NCBI GenBank assembly: GCA_017541325.1
Contig: JAFXZI010000007.1
Span: forward strand, 1-64,000
Direction of reading: 5' to 3'
Source: Bacilli bacterium
GTDB lineage: Bacteria > Bacillota_I > Bacilli_A > RF39 > UBA660
Length of the DNA: 64,000 nucleotides
In this document: positions 1 through 8,637 of the stretch, one piece after another
Layout of the letters: each line of letters begins with the position of its first letter
Position numbering within the stretch: the stretch's first letter is position 1
Program-made: the position numbers and the translations under genes
The notes under the pieces: model-generated
Seen by the model: only the letters and a program-made list of their open reading frames with translations
The model's database searches: none
Told to the model about the DNA's origin: nothing

Positions 1-196
<196 letters not shown>

Positions 197-266
197 TATT
201 TGTTTATTTGATTAGATCGTAAACACATTATCTTAGTTTTCAGAGAATTATTACTCAATAATTCTT

Positions 267-373
<107 letters not shown>

Positions 374-386
374 TTTTTTTTTGCAA

Positions 387-416
387 AAAAATCCACAAAA
401 ATTGTGGATTTTTATA
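387..416 (+). terminator. rRNA operon terminator
   Basis: Perfect 12-bp stem AAAAATCCACAA / TTGTGGATTTTT with a 3-nt loop, starting 14 nt after the 5S gene and followed by T-rich sequence. It closes the rRNA operon. Confidence 0.8.
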
Positions 417-424
417 TATTGTGT

Positions 425-430
425 TATAAT
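425..430 (+). promoter_or_regulatory. -10 element for the DHH phosphodiesterase gene
   Basis: TATAAT preceded by TGT (extended -10 form) directly after the rRNA terminator and 27 nt before the proposed ATG. No convincing -35 hexamer is visible. Confidence 0.5.
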
Positions 431-456
431 ATGTTGCATTAGAAAGGGACATGATT

Positions 457-1653
457 ATGGATACTGATAATCCTAATACTATTGATTTAGAATTGTTACC
501 AAAAGTGATTTACTCAACAACACCAGCAGAGAGTAAAACATTTATCTCTGATTTGAAGGTTAATCTTGAAAAATTTGTACTTGAAAGTGATTCAGTTTTT
601 GTTATTGGGCATAATGTTGCTGATCTTGATTCAATCGGTTCAGCTGCTACATTTGCTTATGTTTCTGAATGGTTAAGAAAAAAAGAAAAAGAAAAAGATA
701 GTACTTTTGATAAGAATCCTGAATCAGTATATGTAGTTGTTAATGATTGGCAATCTAAATTACAATCTAGTGTAAAAAAATTAATGCATGATAAATGTTC
801 GTCTATTCGTTTTATTAACAAATATGATTGTTTAAGATTACTTGGAGATAATGATTTCCTTTTAGTTACTGATGTTAATCAGTCTAGTAGAATTGCATTA
901 AGTGATGATCTACATAGATTTAGACATGTTATGGTTGTCGACCATCATGATGTTAATGCTGGAACAATGCATGCTGATAAGTTTTTTATTGATAAAACTA
1001 AGTCTAGTGCATCAGAAATTGCTTATAGAGTGTTAGCTTCATTTGGAATCTCATGTCCTAAAGATATTGCAACTGCAGTTTTAGCTGGAATAAATCAAGA
1101 TACAGATAATTATGAACAAAAGAGAACTCCAGCTCTACTATCTTTAATTGCGAAATTAATGAATATAGATAAAAATGCAGATGCATATGTTACACAAATA
1201 CTTAGATCAAACTTTTATACCGATATGGAGATATATGATATTATTTTAAAATGCATGCATTCTGGGAAACTATTTTTATATGAAATGACTAGAACTGATT
1301 CACTTCCTGAAGTTGATTCAGATGAATCTATTCAAGTTAATAGTACAGTTGCTTTTCTTTTAAATGATAAAAAAAGTGATAAGATTACTTTATCAAAAAT
1401 AGCAAATGCTTTAAGAAAATATGCTGATGTATCATTTGCTATTGGACAAATAGATGAAGATGATAAGGTTAGTATTCATGTTAGATCTAACGGTAATATT
1501 GATGGTGGAAAAATAATGGAACCATTTGGTGGTGGAGGTGCTATTGAAATGGCAAGTGCACAAGTAGATCAAGAAACCCCTTTAGAGGATGTAAAATCAA
1601 AAGTTTTATCTCTACTACCTCCAACTAGATTAGTTGAAAGAACTGTTAAATAA
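457..1653 (+). CDS. DHH/DHHA1 family phosphodiesterase (stand-alone GdpP-like catalytic module)
   Basis: The DHH-DHHA1 fold hydrolyses cyclic dinucleotides or short oligonucleotides (GdpP, NrnA, DhhP). DHH motif I (GHNVADLDS) lies near residue 50 and the signature VVDHHD near residue 165. A C-terminal DHHA1 glycine-rich segment (EPFGGGGAIEMASAQ) lies near residue 365. Unlike GdpP there are no membrane helices, PAS or GGDEF parts, so this would be a soluble enzyme. In GdpP/NrnA the glycine run is normally followed by His (GGGGH); here it is Ala, so substrate handling may differ. I chose ATG 457 over ATG 451 because GGG at 446-448 is 8 nt before 457 but only 2 nt before 451. It is monocistronic, between its own -10 and a terminator. 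The exact substrate (c-di-AMP, pApA or nanoRNA) cannot be told from sequence alone. Confidence 0.8.
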   Translation: MDTDNPNTIDLELLPKVIYSTTPAESKTFISDLKVNLEKFVLESDSVFVIGHNVADLDSIGSAATFAYVSEWLRKKEKEKDSTFDKNPESVYVVVNDWQSKLQSSVKKLMHDKCSSIRFINKYDCLRLLGDNDFLLVTDVNQSSRIALSDDLHRFRHVMVVDHHDVNAGTMHADKFFIDKTKSSASEIAYRVLASFGISCPKDIATAVLAGINQDTDNYEQKRTPALLSLIAKLMNIDKNADAYVTQILRSNFYTDMEIYDIILKCMHSGKLFLYEMTRTDSLPEVDSDESIQVNSTVAFLLNDKKSDKITLSKIANALRKYADVSFAIGQIDEDDKVSIHVRSNGNIDGGKIMEPFGGGGAIEMASAQVDQETPLEDVKSKVLSLLPPTRLVERTVK

Positions 1654-1657
1654 AAAT

Positions 1658-1686
1658 AAAGAGACTATATAATCTCTTTTTTTTTT
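1658..1686 (+). terminator. Terminator after the DHH phosphodiesterase gene
   Basis: Stem AAAGAGA/TCTCTTT with an 8-nt loop followed by a run of T. It starts 4 nt after the stop codon. Confidence 0.7.
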
Positions 1687-1688
1687 GT

Positions 1689-1694
1689 TATAAT
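1689..1694 (+). promoter_or_regulatory. -10 element of the t6A operon
   Basis: TATAAT with an upstream TGT (extended -10) immediately behind the terminator U-tract. RBS AAGGTG at 1700-1705 follows, then ATG 1713. Confidence 0.5.
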
Positions 1695-1712
1695 AAATTA
1701 AGGTGATTGGGA

Positions 1713-2165
1713 ATGATAGAAAAAATAACAACTTATAGTGAAAATGAAACAATTGAATTAGCACAAAACATTGAATCTGAAAAATTTCCAAATATGGTTA
1801 TTTGTTTAGAAGGAGATTTAGGTAGTGGGAAAACTGTTTTTACCAAGGGATTTGCACAAGCTTTAGGAATAGAAGATAATATTACCTCTCCAACTTTTAC
1901 CATTATTAAAGAATATACTAGTGGTGAATTACCTTTATATCATATGGATGTTTATAGATTAGATGGTAATATCGAAGGACTTGGAATTGATGAATACTTT
2001 ACTAAGGGCGGAGTAACTATAATTGAATGGGCTGATACGATAGCTGATTATCTTCCCGACGAAAGATTAGATATTAAGTTTAAAGTAATTGATGAGAATC
2101 AAAGAGTTTTAAAAATTATTCCTCATGGTAAGAAATATGAAGATATTTGTGGGGCAATTCTATGA
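1713..2165 (+). CDS. tsaE: tRNA threonylcarbamoyladenosine biosynthesis ATPase TsaE
   Basis: TsaE is the small P-loop ATPase that cycles the TsaB-TsaD complex making t6A37 in ANN-decoding tRNAs. The protein (~150 aa) has Walker A EGDLGSGKT, the SPTF segment (ITSPTFTIIKEY), the HMDVYRL motif and the IEWAD motif, all in canonical order and at family length. Start: RBS AAGGTG lies 7 nt before ATG 1713, while an in-frame TTG at 1707 would touch the RBS. It begins a four-gene operon with tsaB, rimI and tsaD, and its TGA stop overlaps the tsaB start in ATGA. Confidence 0.95.
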   Translation: MIEKITTYSENETIELAQNIESEKFPNMVICLEGDLGSGKTVFTKGFAQALGIEDNITSPTFTIIKEYTSGELPLYHMDVYRLDGNIEGLGIDEYFTKGGVTIIEWADTIADYLPDERLDIKFKVIDENQRVLKIIPHGKKYEDICGAIL

Positions 2166-2800
2166 GAATTTTATATATAGATACAACATCAAATTATTTA
2201 TATACAGGAATTGTTGAAGAAGATAATCTTGTTTGTGAGATAAAGAAAAAGTTTGACCATGATTTATCTACAATGGCTTTATCAATGATTGCTGAAATGT
2301 TTAATAAGAATGATATTAAGCCAATTGATATCAACAAAATAATACTTGTTAATGGACCAGGAAGTTTTACAGGTTGTAGAATAGGTATTACCATTGCTAA
2401 AGTATATGCATGGACTCTTAATATACCAATTTCTGTAATATCTAGTTTGGAAGCTATGGCAACAACAAATCTAGAATATGGTTTTTATGTCCCTGTAATA
2501 GATGCTAGACGTGACTATGTTTATGCAGGAATATATGATAATGAGGGTAACTCTATAATGAAAGATCAATATATGAAAAAAAGTGTGCTTGAAATGGCAG
2601 CTAATGGTATGACAAGCGATTATACATATATTACTAACGATAATTTAGAACTAGATGGTGAAATAAATTCATATAATCCAGATATATTAAAGATAGTAGA
2701 AAGATATAAAGATAGAGAGGATATAAATCCTCATTTAATCGATGCTAATTATTTAAAATTAACAGAAGCTGAGGAAAATCTAAATGATAGAAATTGTTAA
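2162..2800 (+). CDS. tsaB: t6A biosynthesis scaffold protein TsaB
   Basis: TsaB is the inactive ASKHA-fold partner that dimerises with TsaD and is needed for threonylcarbamoyl transfer. It opens with MRILYIDTTSN and contains the hallmark VNGPGSFTGCRIGI followed by the A-K-x-Y/W helix, as in bacterial TsaB. Length (~212 aa) is normal. The start is taken at the ATG in the ATGA overlap with tsaE, indicating translational coupling. The C-terminal half is more divergent and Lys/Asn-rich. Confidence 0.92.
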   Translation: MRILYIDTTSNYLYTGIVEEDNLVCEIKKKFDHDLSTMALSMIAEMFNKNDIKPIDINKIILVNGPGSFTGCRIGITIAKVYAWTLNIPISVISSLEAMATTNLEYGFYVPVIDARRDYVYAGIYDNEGNSIMKDQYMKKSVLEMAANGMTSDYTYITNDNLELDGEINSYNPDILKIVERYKDREDINPHLIDANYLKLTEAEENLNDRNC

Positions 2801-3215
2801 TATAGACAATGAAAAAGATATTATGGATATTCAAGTTATATATAATGATATAATAAAACAAAAAAAAGAACTAAAAAAAGAAATGATAACTAATCCATAT
2901 AAGATTCTTTATTCTTTTAAAGATAATAATAGTATTTTAGGTTTTATTGAAATATCTTTTATTTATGATAGGATAGAAATTGACTATATTTATGTTTTAG
3001 AAGAATATAGAAAAAGACATATTGCCTCTTCTTTGATGAATGAGGTTATATCATTTGGAAAAGACAATAATATTAGTAATATTACTTTAGAAGTAAGAAT
3101 AGATAATATTCCAGCAATTAATTTATATAAAAAGTATGATTTTATAGAATGTGCTACAAGAAAAGGATATTATAATGGGATTGATGGAATATTGATGAAA
3201 AAAGAGATGATTTAA
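2784..3215 (+). CDS. rimI: Ribosomal protein alanine N-acetyltransferase RimI-like (GNAT)
   Basis: A 143-aa GNAT acetyltransferase. It contains the acetyl-CoA binding region V(L)EEYRKRHIASSLMNEV (RxxGxG/A loop, here with His-Ile in place of Gly-Ile) and the C-terminal NIPAINLYKKYDF motif typical of RimI. RimI acetylates the N terminus of S18 in E. coli. In Firmicutes it commonly sits between tsaB and tsaD, as here. The start overlaps the tsaB end by 17 nt and is preceded by GAGG. Real substrates of Firmicute RimI are uncertain. Confidence 0.85.
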   Translation: MIEIVNIDNEKDIMDIQVIYNDIIKQKKELKKEMITNPYKILYSFKDNNSILGFIEISFIYDRIEIDYIYVLEEYRKRHIASSLMNEVISFGKDNNISNITLEVRIDNIPAINLYKKYDFIECATRKGYYNGIDGILMKKEMI

Positions 3216-4219
3216 TGAAAGATGTTTATATTTTAGGAATTGAGAGTAGTTGTGATGAAACAAGTTGCGCTATTGTAAAAAACGGAAAAGAAGAAATTGC
3301 AACTATTATTTCAAGTCAAATTGATATACATAAAAATTATGGTGGTGTTGTACCTGAAATAGCAAGTAGACAACATGTTAAAAATATCACTATAGTTATA
3401 GAAGAATGTTTAGAAAAAGCCAATATGGAAATAAAAGATATAGATGCAATTGCAGTTACTTATGGTCCAGGGTTAATTGGATCGCTACTTATAGGTCTTG
3501 AAGCAGCTAAAACATTATCTTTTATTTATAACAAGCCTTTAATTCCAGTTCACCATATAGCTGGACATATATATGCAAATAATTTAGTTAAGGAAATGAA
3601 GTTTCCTCTTTTAGCACTTGTAATAAGTGGTGGACATACTGAACTAGTATATATGAAAGAACATCTAAATTTTGAAGTGTTGGGTGGAACATTAGATGAT
3701 GCTGTTGGTGAATGTTATGATAAAGTTGCTAGAGTAGTTGGAATTCCATATCCAGGAGGACCACATATAGATAGAATGGCAGAGATTGGAAATGCAAATT
3801 ATAAATTACCAATACCACTTAATGATGATTCATATAATTTTAGTTTTAGTGGATTAAAGAGTGCTGTTATTAATTTGGCACATAACTTAGAACAAAGAAA
3901 AGAAGAATTAAATAAAGAAGATTTAGCGGCGTCTTTTCAAGAAGTCGTTACAACTGTACTTGCAAAAAAAGTAGAAAAAGCAATAGATGAAAAGAATATT
4001 AAATATTTCATTACAGCTGGAGGAGTAGCAGCTAATTTAGCAATAAGAGAAAAATTATCAAAACTATGTGATGAAAAGAATGTAGAATATTCATTCCCAG
4101 CTATCAGATACTGCACTGATAATGCAGCAATGATTGCAGCAGCTGGATATTATTACTATTTAAATAATTCGTTTTCAAATTTAATAATTAATGCCAAGTC
4201 AAGTGATGTTTTAAAATAA
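3215..4219 (+). CDS. tsaD: tRNA N6-adenosine threonylcarbamoyltransferase TsaD
   Basis: TsaD is the catalytic Kae1-type subunit that transfers threonylcarbamoyl to A37 of tRNA. The sequence shows IESSCDETSCAIV at the N terminus, the metal-binding HHIAGHIYANN (HxxxH at ~111-115), VSGGHTELV, and the C-terminal AGGVAAN and CTDNAAMIA motifs. Length (334 aa) is typical. The ATG overlaps the rimI stop (taATGa). TsaC/YwlC, needed for the first step, is not in this window. Confidence 0.97.
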   Translation: MKDVYILGIESSCDETSCAIVKNGKEEIATIISSQIDIHKNYGGVVPEIASRQHVKNITIVIEECLEKANMEIKDIDAIAVTYGPGLIGSLLIGLEAAKTLSFIYNKPLIPVHHIAGHIYANNLVKEMKFPLLALVISGGHTELVYMKEHLNFEVLGGTLDDAVGECYDKVARVVGIPYPGGPHIDRMAEIGNANYKLPIPLNDDSYNFSFSGLKSAVINLAHNLEQRKEELNKEDLAASFQEVVTTVLAKKVEKAIDEKNIKYFITAGGVAANLAIREKLSKLCDEKNVEYSFPAIRYCTDNAAMIAAAGYYYYLNNSFSNLIINAKSSDVLK

Positions 4220-4246
4220 TTGAATTATAATGTATGGGGGTACAGT

Positions 4247-6445
4247 ATGGTTGAGTTAGAGAAGTTATTATTAAGATATTTAGAAACACTAACTAGTGGA
4301 GTAAAGATTAAGGAAATATGTGATAATCTTGGATTATCTTTAGACGAGAAAGAGATTGTTCTTACTGCTTTACATAATTTAGAAGTAGAAGGAAAAGTCT
4401 ATATGAATAAACATAGGGAATTTATGTTGATGTCTCGTTCTAGTAAAAAATATGGAACTGTTTCTGTAAATCGCCATGGAGTTGGTGTTTTATTAAACTC
4501 TAATATTAAAATATCTAAAGAAAATCTTGGCGGAGCTCTTCCTGGAGATATTGTAGTACTTAATAGTGATGGTGGTAGAGATGACTATTATGTTGAAAAA
4601 ATATTAAAAAGAGGATTTGGTTCAATTGCGTGTGGAATTATTGAAGAAGATGGACATAAATATGCAATGCCAATCTCAGATAACGAGTTTTTAAGAATTG
4701 AAGTAGATGAATCTGAATTAGCAGATTATGTAGAAGGTGACTTGATATCTGTTGAATTAGATGCAACTGGACGAGATGATTTTTATAGAAAGACTTCTCA
4801 AAGAAAGAGAAAAAAAGGAGAATCAAATGCTCCTACACATCATGGAACAGTTAAAGAGTATTTAGGGAATGTAAATGATCCTAATTACGATATAGAAGTA
4901 ATAGCTAATAAACATGGATTTTATAAAAGATATCCAAAAGAAGTAGAAGAAGAAGTAAAGAAAATACCTGAAGATATTAGTGGAGAAGATTTATCAAATA
5001 GAAGAGATTACCGTAAAAAAATAGTATTTACAATAGATGGTGAAGATACTAAAGATATAGATGATGCGATATCTTTAGAAATACTTCCTAACGGGAACTA
5101 TTTACTTGGAGTACATATTGCTGATGTATCTCATTATGTTAAACCTGGAAGCGCATTATTTGAAGAAGCAAGAAGAAGGGGTACATCTTTATATATATTA
5201 GATAGAGTAATTGCAATGTTACCTAAAAAATTATCTAATGGAATATGTTCCTTAAAACCAAATGTAGATAGACTTACTAAAACATGTGAAATGGAAATAA
5301 CAAAAGATGGACAAATAGTTAATTCAAATGTTTTTCATAGTGTAATTAGATCTAGGAAACAAATGACTTATACTGCTGTTAACCAAATTTTAGAAGAAGG
5401 TGTAGTTCCAGAAGGGTATGAAGAATATTCAGATATTTTATTAGAAATGGGAGAACTTGCAAAAGCATTAGATAAGCGTAGGATTGCTGAAGGTAAGATT
5501 GATTTCTACTCTCATGAAGTAAAAACTAAAACTAATGAAAAAGGAGATATTATTTCAGTTAAAGCAAATTATCAAAGAAGTGCAGAAAGATTGATAGAAA
5601 ACTTTATGGTTGCTGCTAACACAAGTGTTGCTAAAATGTTTGCAAATCTACCATTTATTTTCCGTATTCATGAAAGTATTGATAGATTTAAATTGAGACC
5701 TTTATTTAATAAAATTGCTAATATTCTTCCTAATGGTTTAATACCAAAAAGTATGCATAATAGAGATATTCAGAGTTTCTTAGAAAGAATAAAAAATACT
5801 AAATTTTTTGCTCCTATATCTTTGTTAATCCTTAAATGTATGTCAAAAGCTAAATATTCTGATAATAATTTAGGTCACTGTGGATTGGGGTTAAGATTTT
5901 ATACACATTTTACTAGTCCAATTAGAAGATTCTCAGACTTAGTTGTTCATAATTTAATCGATTTATATTTGAGTAAAGATTTTGAGAAAAAAAGAAATGA
6001 TAAAGAATTCATGGATGAATTAGCACTTAAAGTTCATGAATATGCTGAGCAAGCATCTGCAAGGGAAGTTGAAGGAGACCATGCTGAATATGAAGTGTTG
6101 GATTCTAAGATGGCTGAATTTATGAGCAAGCATAAAGGTGAAGAATTCACTGGTACTATATTAGAGATGAGTGCATCTGGAATGCGCGTAGTTTTTGATG
6201 ATGTATATGAAGGTTTTGTCCATACTAACAATATAGAAGGTGAAGGAAAAACCAGGTTTAATAAAGATTGTTTATCTATTACTAAAGGTGGAGAAGAATA
6301 CACTTTAGGTGATACAGTAGCAGTTGTTATAGATTCTACATCAAAGAGTAAAGGTGAAATTAGCTTAAAACTAAAAGGACATGATGTTATTAAACTTTAT
6401 GAAGAAAAAGGAATGAGCAAATCGTTGACATCAGATAAAAAATAG
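4247..6445 (+). CDS. rnr: Ribonuclease R (3'-5' exoribonuclease, RNB family)
   Basis: RNase R degrades structured RNA and takes part in rRNA quality control and trans-translation. Order of domains: N-terminal winged helix (~1-70), cold-shock/OB regions (~75-240), RNB catalytic domain (~240-580) with the metal-binding TIDGEDTKDIDDAIS motif, and a C-terminal S1 domain (~630-710, FTGTILEMSASGMRVVF). Length ~732 aa matches the family. ATG 4247 is preferred because TGGGGG lies 6 nt upstream; the in-frame TTG at 4220 has no RBS. Many Firmicutes have smpB next; here it is absent and the gene instead follows tsaD closely, so it may be cotranscribed with the t6A operon. Confidence 0.95.
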   Translation: MVELEKLLLRYLETLTSGVKIKEICDNLGLSLDEKEIVLTALHNLEVEGKVYMNKHREFMLMSRSSKKYGTVSVNRHGVGVLLNSNIKISKENLGGALPGDIVVLNSDGGRDDYYVEKILKRGFGSIACGIIEEDGHKYAMPISDNEFLRIEVDESELADYVEGDLISVELDATGRDDFYRKTSQRKRKKGESNAPTHHGTVKEYLGNVNDPNYDIEVIANKHGFYKRYPKEVEEEVKKIPEDISGEDLSNRRDYRKKIVFTIDGEDTKDIDDAISLEILPNGNYLLGVHIADVSHYVKPGSALFEEARRRGTSLYILDRVIAMLPKKLSNGICSLKPNVDRLTKTCEMEITKDGQIVNSNVFHSVIRSRKQMTYTAVNQILEEGVVPEGYEEYSDILLEMGELAKALDKRRIAEGKIDFYSHEVKTKTNEKGDIISVKANYQRSAERLIENFMVAANTSVAKMFANLPFIFRIHESIDRFKLRPLFNKIANILPNGLIPKSMHNRDIQSFLERIKNTKFFAPISLLILKCMSKAKYSDNNLGHCGLGLRFYTHFTSPIRRFSDLVVHNLIDLYLSKDFEKKRNDKEFMDELALKVHEYAEQASAREVEGDHAEYEVLDSKMAEFMSKHKGEEFTGTILEMSASGMRVVFDDVYEGFVHTNNIEGEGKTRFNKDCLSITKGGEEYTLGDTVAVVIDSTSKSKGEISLKLKGHDVIKLYEEKGMSKSLTSDKK

Positions 6446-6486
6446 TGTATCTTTCTAATTAGTTTGTTTGCAACTTGAATATATAA

Positions 6487-6519
6487 AAACGAATCATTTG
6501 TATTTTGGTTCGTTTTATT
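6487..6519 (+). terminator. Terminator after rnr
   Basis: Ten-bp stem AAACGAATCA / TGGTTCGTTT (one G-U pair) with a 9-nt loop and a following T-rich run. Confidence 0.75.
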
Positions 6520-6532
6520 TTTAGGAGGGATT

Positions 6533-8566
6533 ATGAGTATAACTGAAAAAGATTTAAATCAAGAAAAGATCTACTTAGGTATTACAATTGATGTCATCCG
6601 AGAAAAGATTTCTAAACTTGGATTAGAACTTTATGAAAGAGAAGATAAAGTTCAAGAATTCCAAAAATTTATTTGGGATAGTAAAACTGATATGGATCCA
6701 ACTGAAATGAAAAGTATTATAGCAACAAATGATGCTGAAGTAATGCTTATGCAAAATAAAGCCAAATATTTAAGACGATTATATCGCGTACAAGATAATC
6801 CATATTTTGGAGCAATGACATTTAAAAATGGAAATGAAACTAATAAAATCTATATTGGAATTACTTATGTTGAAGATGAAGAAAATGATGTTTATTTAGT
6901 AAACGATTGGAGAAGTCCAATTTGTTCTATGTACTATGACTATGAAACTGGACCAGCTAGTTATAAGGCACCAGGAGGAATAGTAGAAGGAGAAATACTA
7001 AATAAAAGACAATTTAATATAAAAGATGGTAAGTTAGTTAGAGCGTTTGATAACAATTTAAATATTGATGATGAATTATTACAAGAAGTTTTAGCTACTG
7101 AATCCAATGATAAAATGAAGAATATAGTTAATACTATTCAACAAGAACAAAATGCAGTTATTAGAAATGTTGAAGATAAAAATTTAATTGTTCAAGGAAT
7201 TGCTGGTTCTGGTAAAACTAGTGTAGCACTTCATAGAATAGCATTTTTATTATATAAAATAGAGAATTTATCATCTAATAATGTACTTATATTTTCACCA
7301 AATCAAATATTTTCAGAGTACATTTCTAATGTTCTTCCAGAACTTGGAGAAGAAAATACTATGCAAACAACTTTCCATGATTTCTTAATTAGTTATATAG
7401 AAGAATTTAAGGAAGTGGAATCATTTTCATCATTTATAGAAAGATATTATAAATATGAAGAACCAAATGTTGACTTAGTAAGATATAAACAAAGTGATAA
7501 AGTAATAGAAGATTTAAAACTATATGTTGATGAATTGTTACAAAAAATAGAATTTACTGATGGAATTGATAATAGAGATTTTACAATTACTAAAGATGAA
7601 CTTAATGATATGTTAAAAGATCGTTATAGTAAAATGCTTTTAGATGAAAGATTAGATTTAATCGCGGAAAAATTATCTGATAATTATTATCGTAGTAATA
7701 AGAGTAAAGCAAGATCAATAAGAGCAGTATTATTAGATTTATTAAATATTCCTTTTAATTTAAAAGAGATATATAAAGAGTTTTATAAAAGTAATGCATT
7801 TGTTAATAGTTATGGTAAATCAATTACAGATAATGAAATAAATGAAACGGTAAAAAATAAGATAATTAAATATGAAGATGCATGTTTATTTGCATATCTA
7901 AAATCATTATTAAAAGGATTTGATTATAGAGGATTAATTGAACAAGTAGTAATAGATGAAGCTCAAGATTATTCTTTAATACAATATATAATACTAAGAA
8001 ATATCTTTAAAAAAGCAAGCTTTACTATTTTAGGTGATATTAATCAAACTATTAATCCTTACTATAAATATGAAAGTTTAGAAATACTAAAAGAAGTATT
8101 TAAAACTGATACAAAGTATTTAGAACTTAAGAAAACATATCGTTCTAGTCCAGAAATAATTGAGTATACTAATAAAATATTAGGACTAAATCATGTATCT
8201 GCGATTAGAAAAAGTGATAATATTCCTGTTCAAACTAAGAAGAATAATATTGATGAATTAATAAATGATATAAAAAGATTAAAGTTTGAATATAAAAGTT
8301 TAGCTATTATTACTAAAACTGATGAAGAAAGTGAATATCTTTATAAAAAACTTAATAAAGAATTCGAAGATATTTCTCTACTAAATTATAATTCTGTTAA
8401 TTTTAAGAAAGATTTAGTAATAGTGCCATCATACGTGGCTAAAGGATTAGAGTTTGATTCAGTAATAATATATATTGATGAAAATAATGAATATAAAAAT
8501 GAAGAAAGATATTTATATTATGTAGCTTGTACTCGTGCTCAACATGAGTTAATAATCTACAAATAA
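6533..8566 (+). CDS. helD: HelD-type superfamily 1 helicase (RNA polymerase recycling)
   Basis: HelD is an SF1 UvrD-like ATPase that binds stalled RNA polymerase and removes it from nucleic acid. The protein has the HelD-specific N-terminal coiled-coil arm (~1-70) and the family segment YVVNDWRSPICSMYYDYE-like (~125-145). Walker A IAGSGKTSVALHR is near residue 222, followed by motif II VIDEAQDYS and the C-terminal SF1 motifs VAKGLEFDSVII and YVACTRAQHEL. The length (677 aa) is slightly below the Bacillus protein. RBS AGGAGGG is 6 nt before ATG. It is a single gene after the rnr terminator. Confidence 0.88.
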   Translation: MSITEKDLNQEKIYLGITIDVIREKISKLGLELYEREDKVQEFQKFIWDSKTDMDPTEMKSIIATNDAEVMLMQNKAKYLRRLYRVQDNPYFGAMTFKNGNETNKIYIGITYVEDEENDVYLVNDWRSPICSMYYDYETGPASYKAPGGIVEGEILNKRQFNIKDGKLVRAFDNNLNIDDELLQEVLATESNDKMKNIVNTIQQEQNAVIRNVEDKNLIVQGIAGSGKTSVALHRIAFLLYKIENLSSNNVLIFSPNQIFSEYISNVLPELGEENTMQTTFHDFLISYIEEFKEVESFSSFIERYYKYEEPNVDLVRYKQSDKVIEDLKLYVDELLQKIEFTDGIDNRDFTITKDELNDMLKDRYSKMLLDERLDLIAEKLSDNYYRSNKSKARSIRAVLLDLLNIPFNLKEIYKEFYKSNAFVNSYGKSITDNEINETVKNKIIKYEDACLFAYLKSLLKGFDYRGLIEQVVIDEAQDYSLIQYIILRNIFKKASFTILGDINQTINPYYKYESLEILKEVFKTDTKYLELKKTYRSSPEIIEYTNKILGLNHVSAIRKSDNIPVQTKKNNIDELINDIKRLKFEYKSLAIITKTDEESEYLYKKLNKEFEDISLLNYNSVNFKKDLVIVPSYVAKGLEFDSVIIYIDENNEYKNEERYLYYVACTRAQHELIIYK

Positions 8567-8637
8567 TATTTTTCTTCTTTTTTTTAGGAAATTATATTTT
8601 TATTTGTAATAATAATATTGATGGTAGAAGGAGGAAT

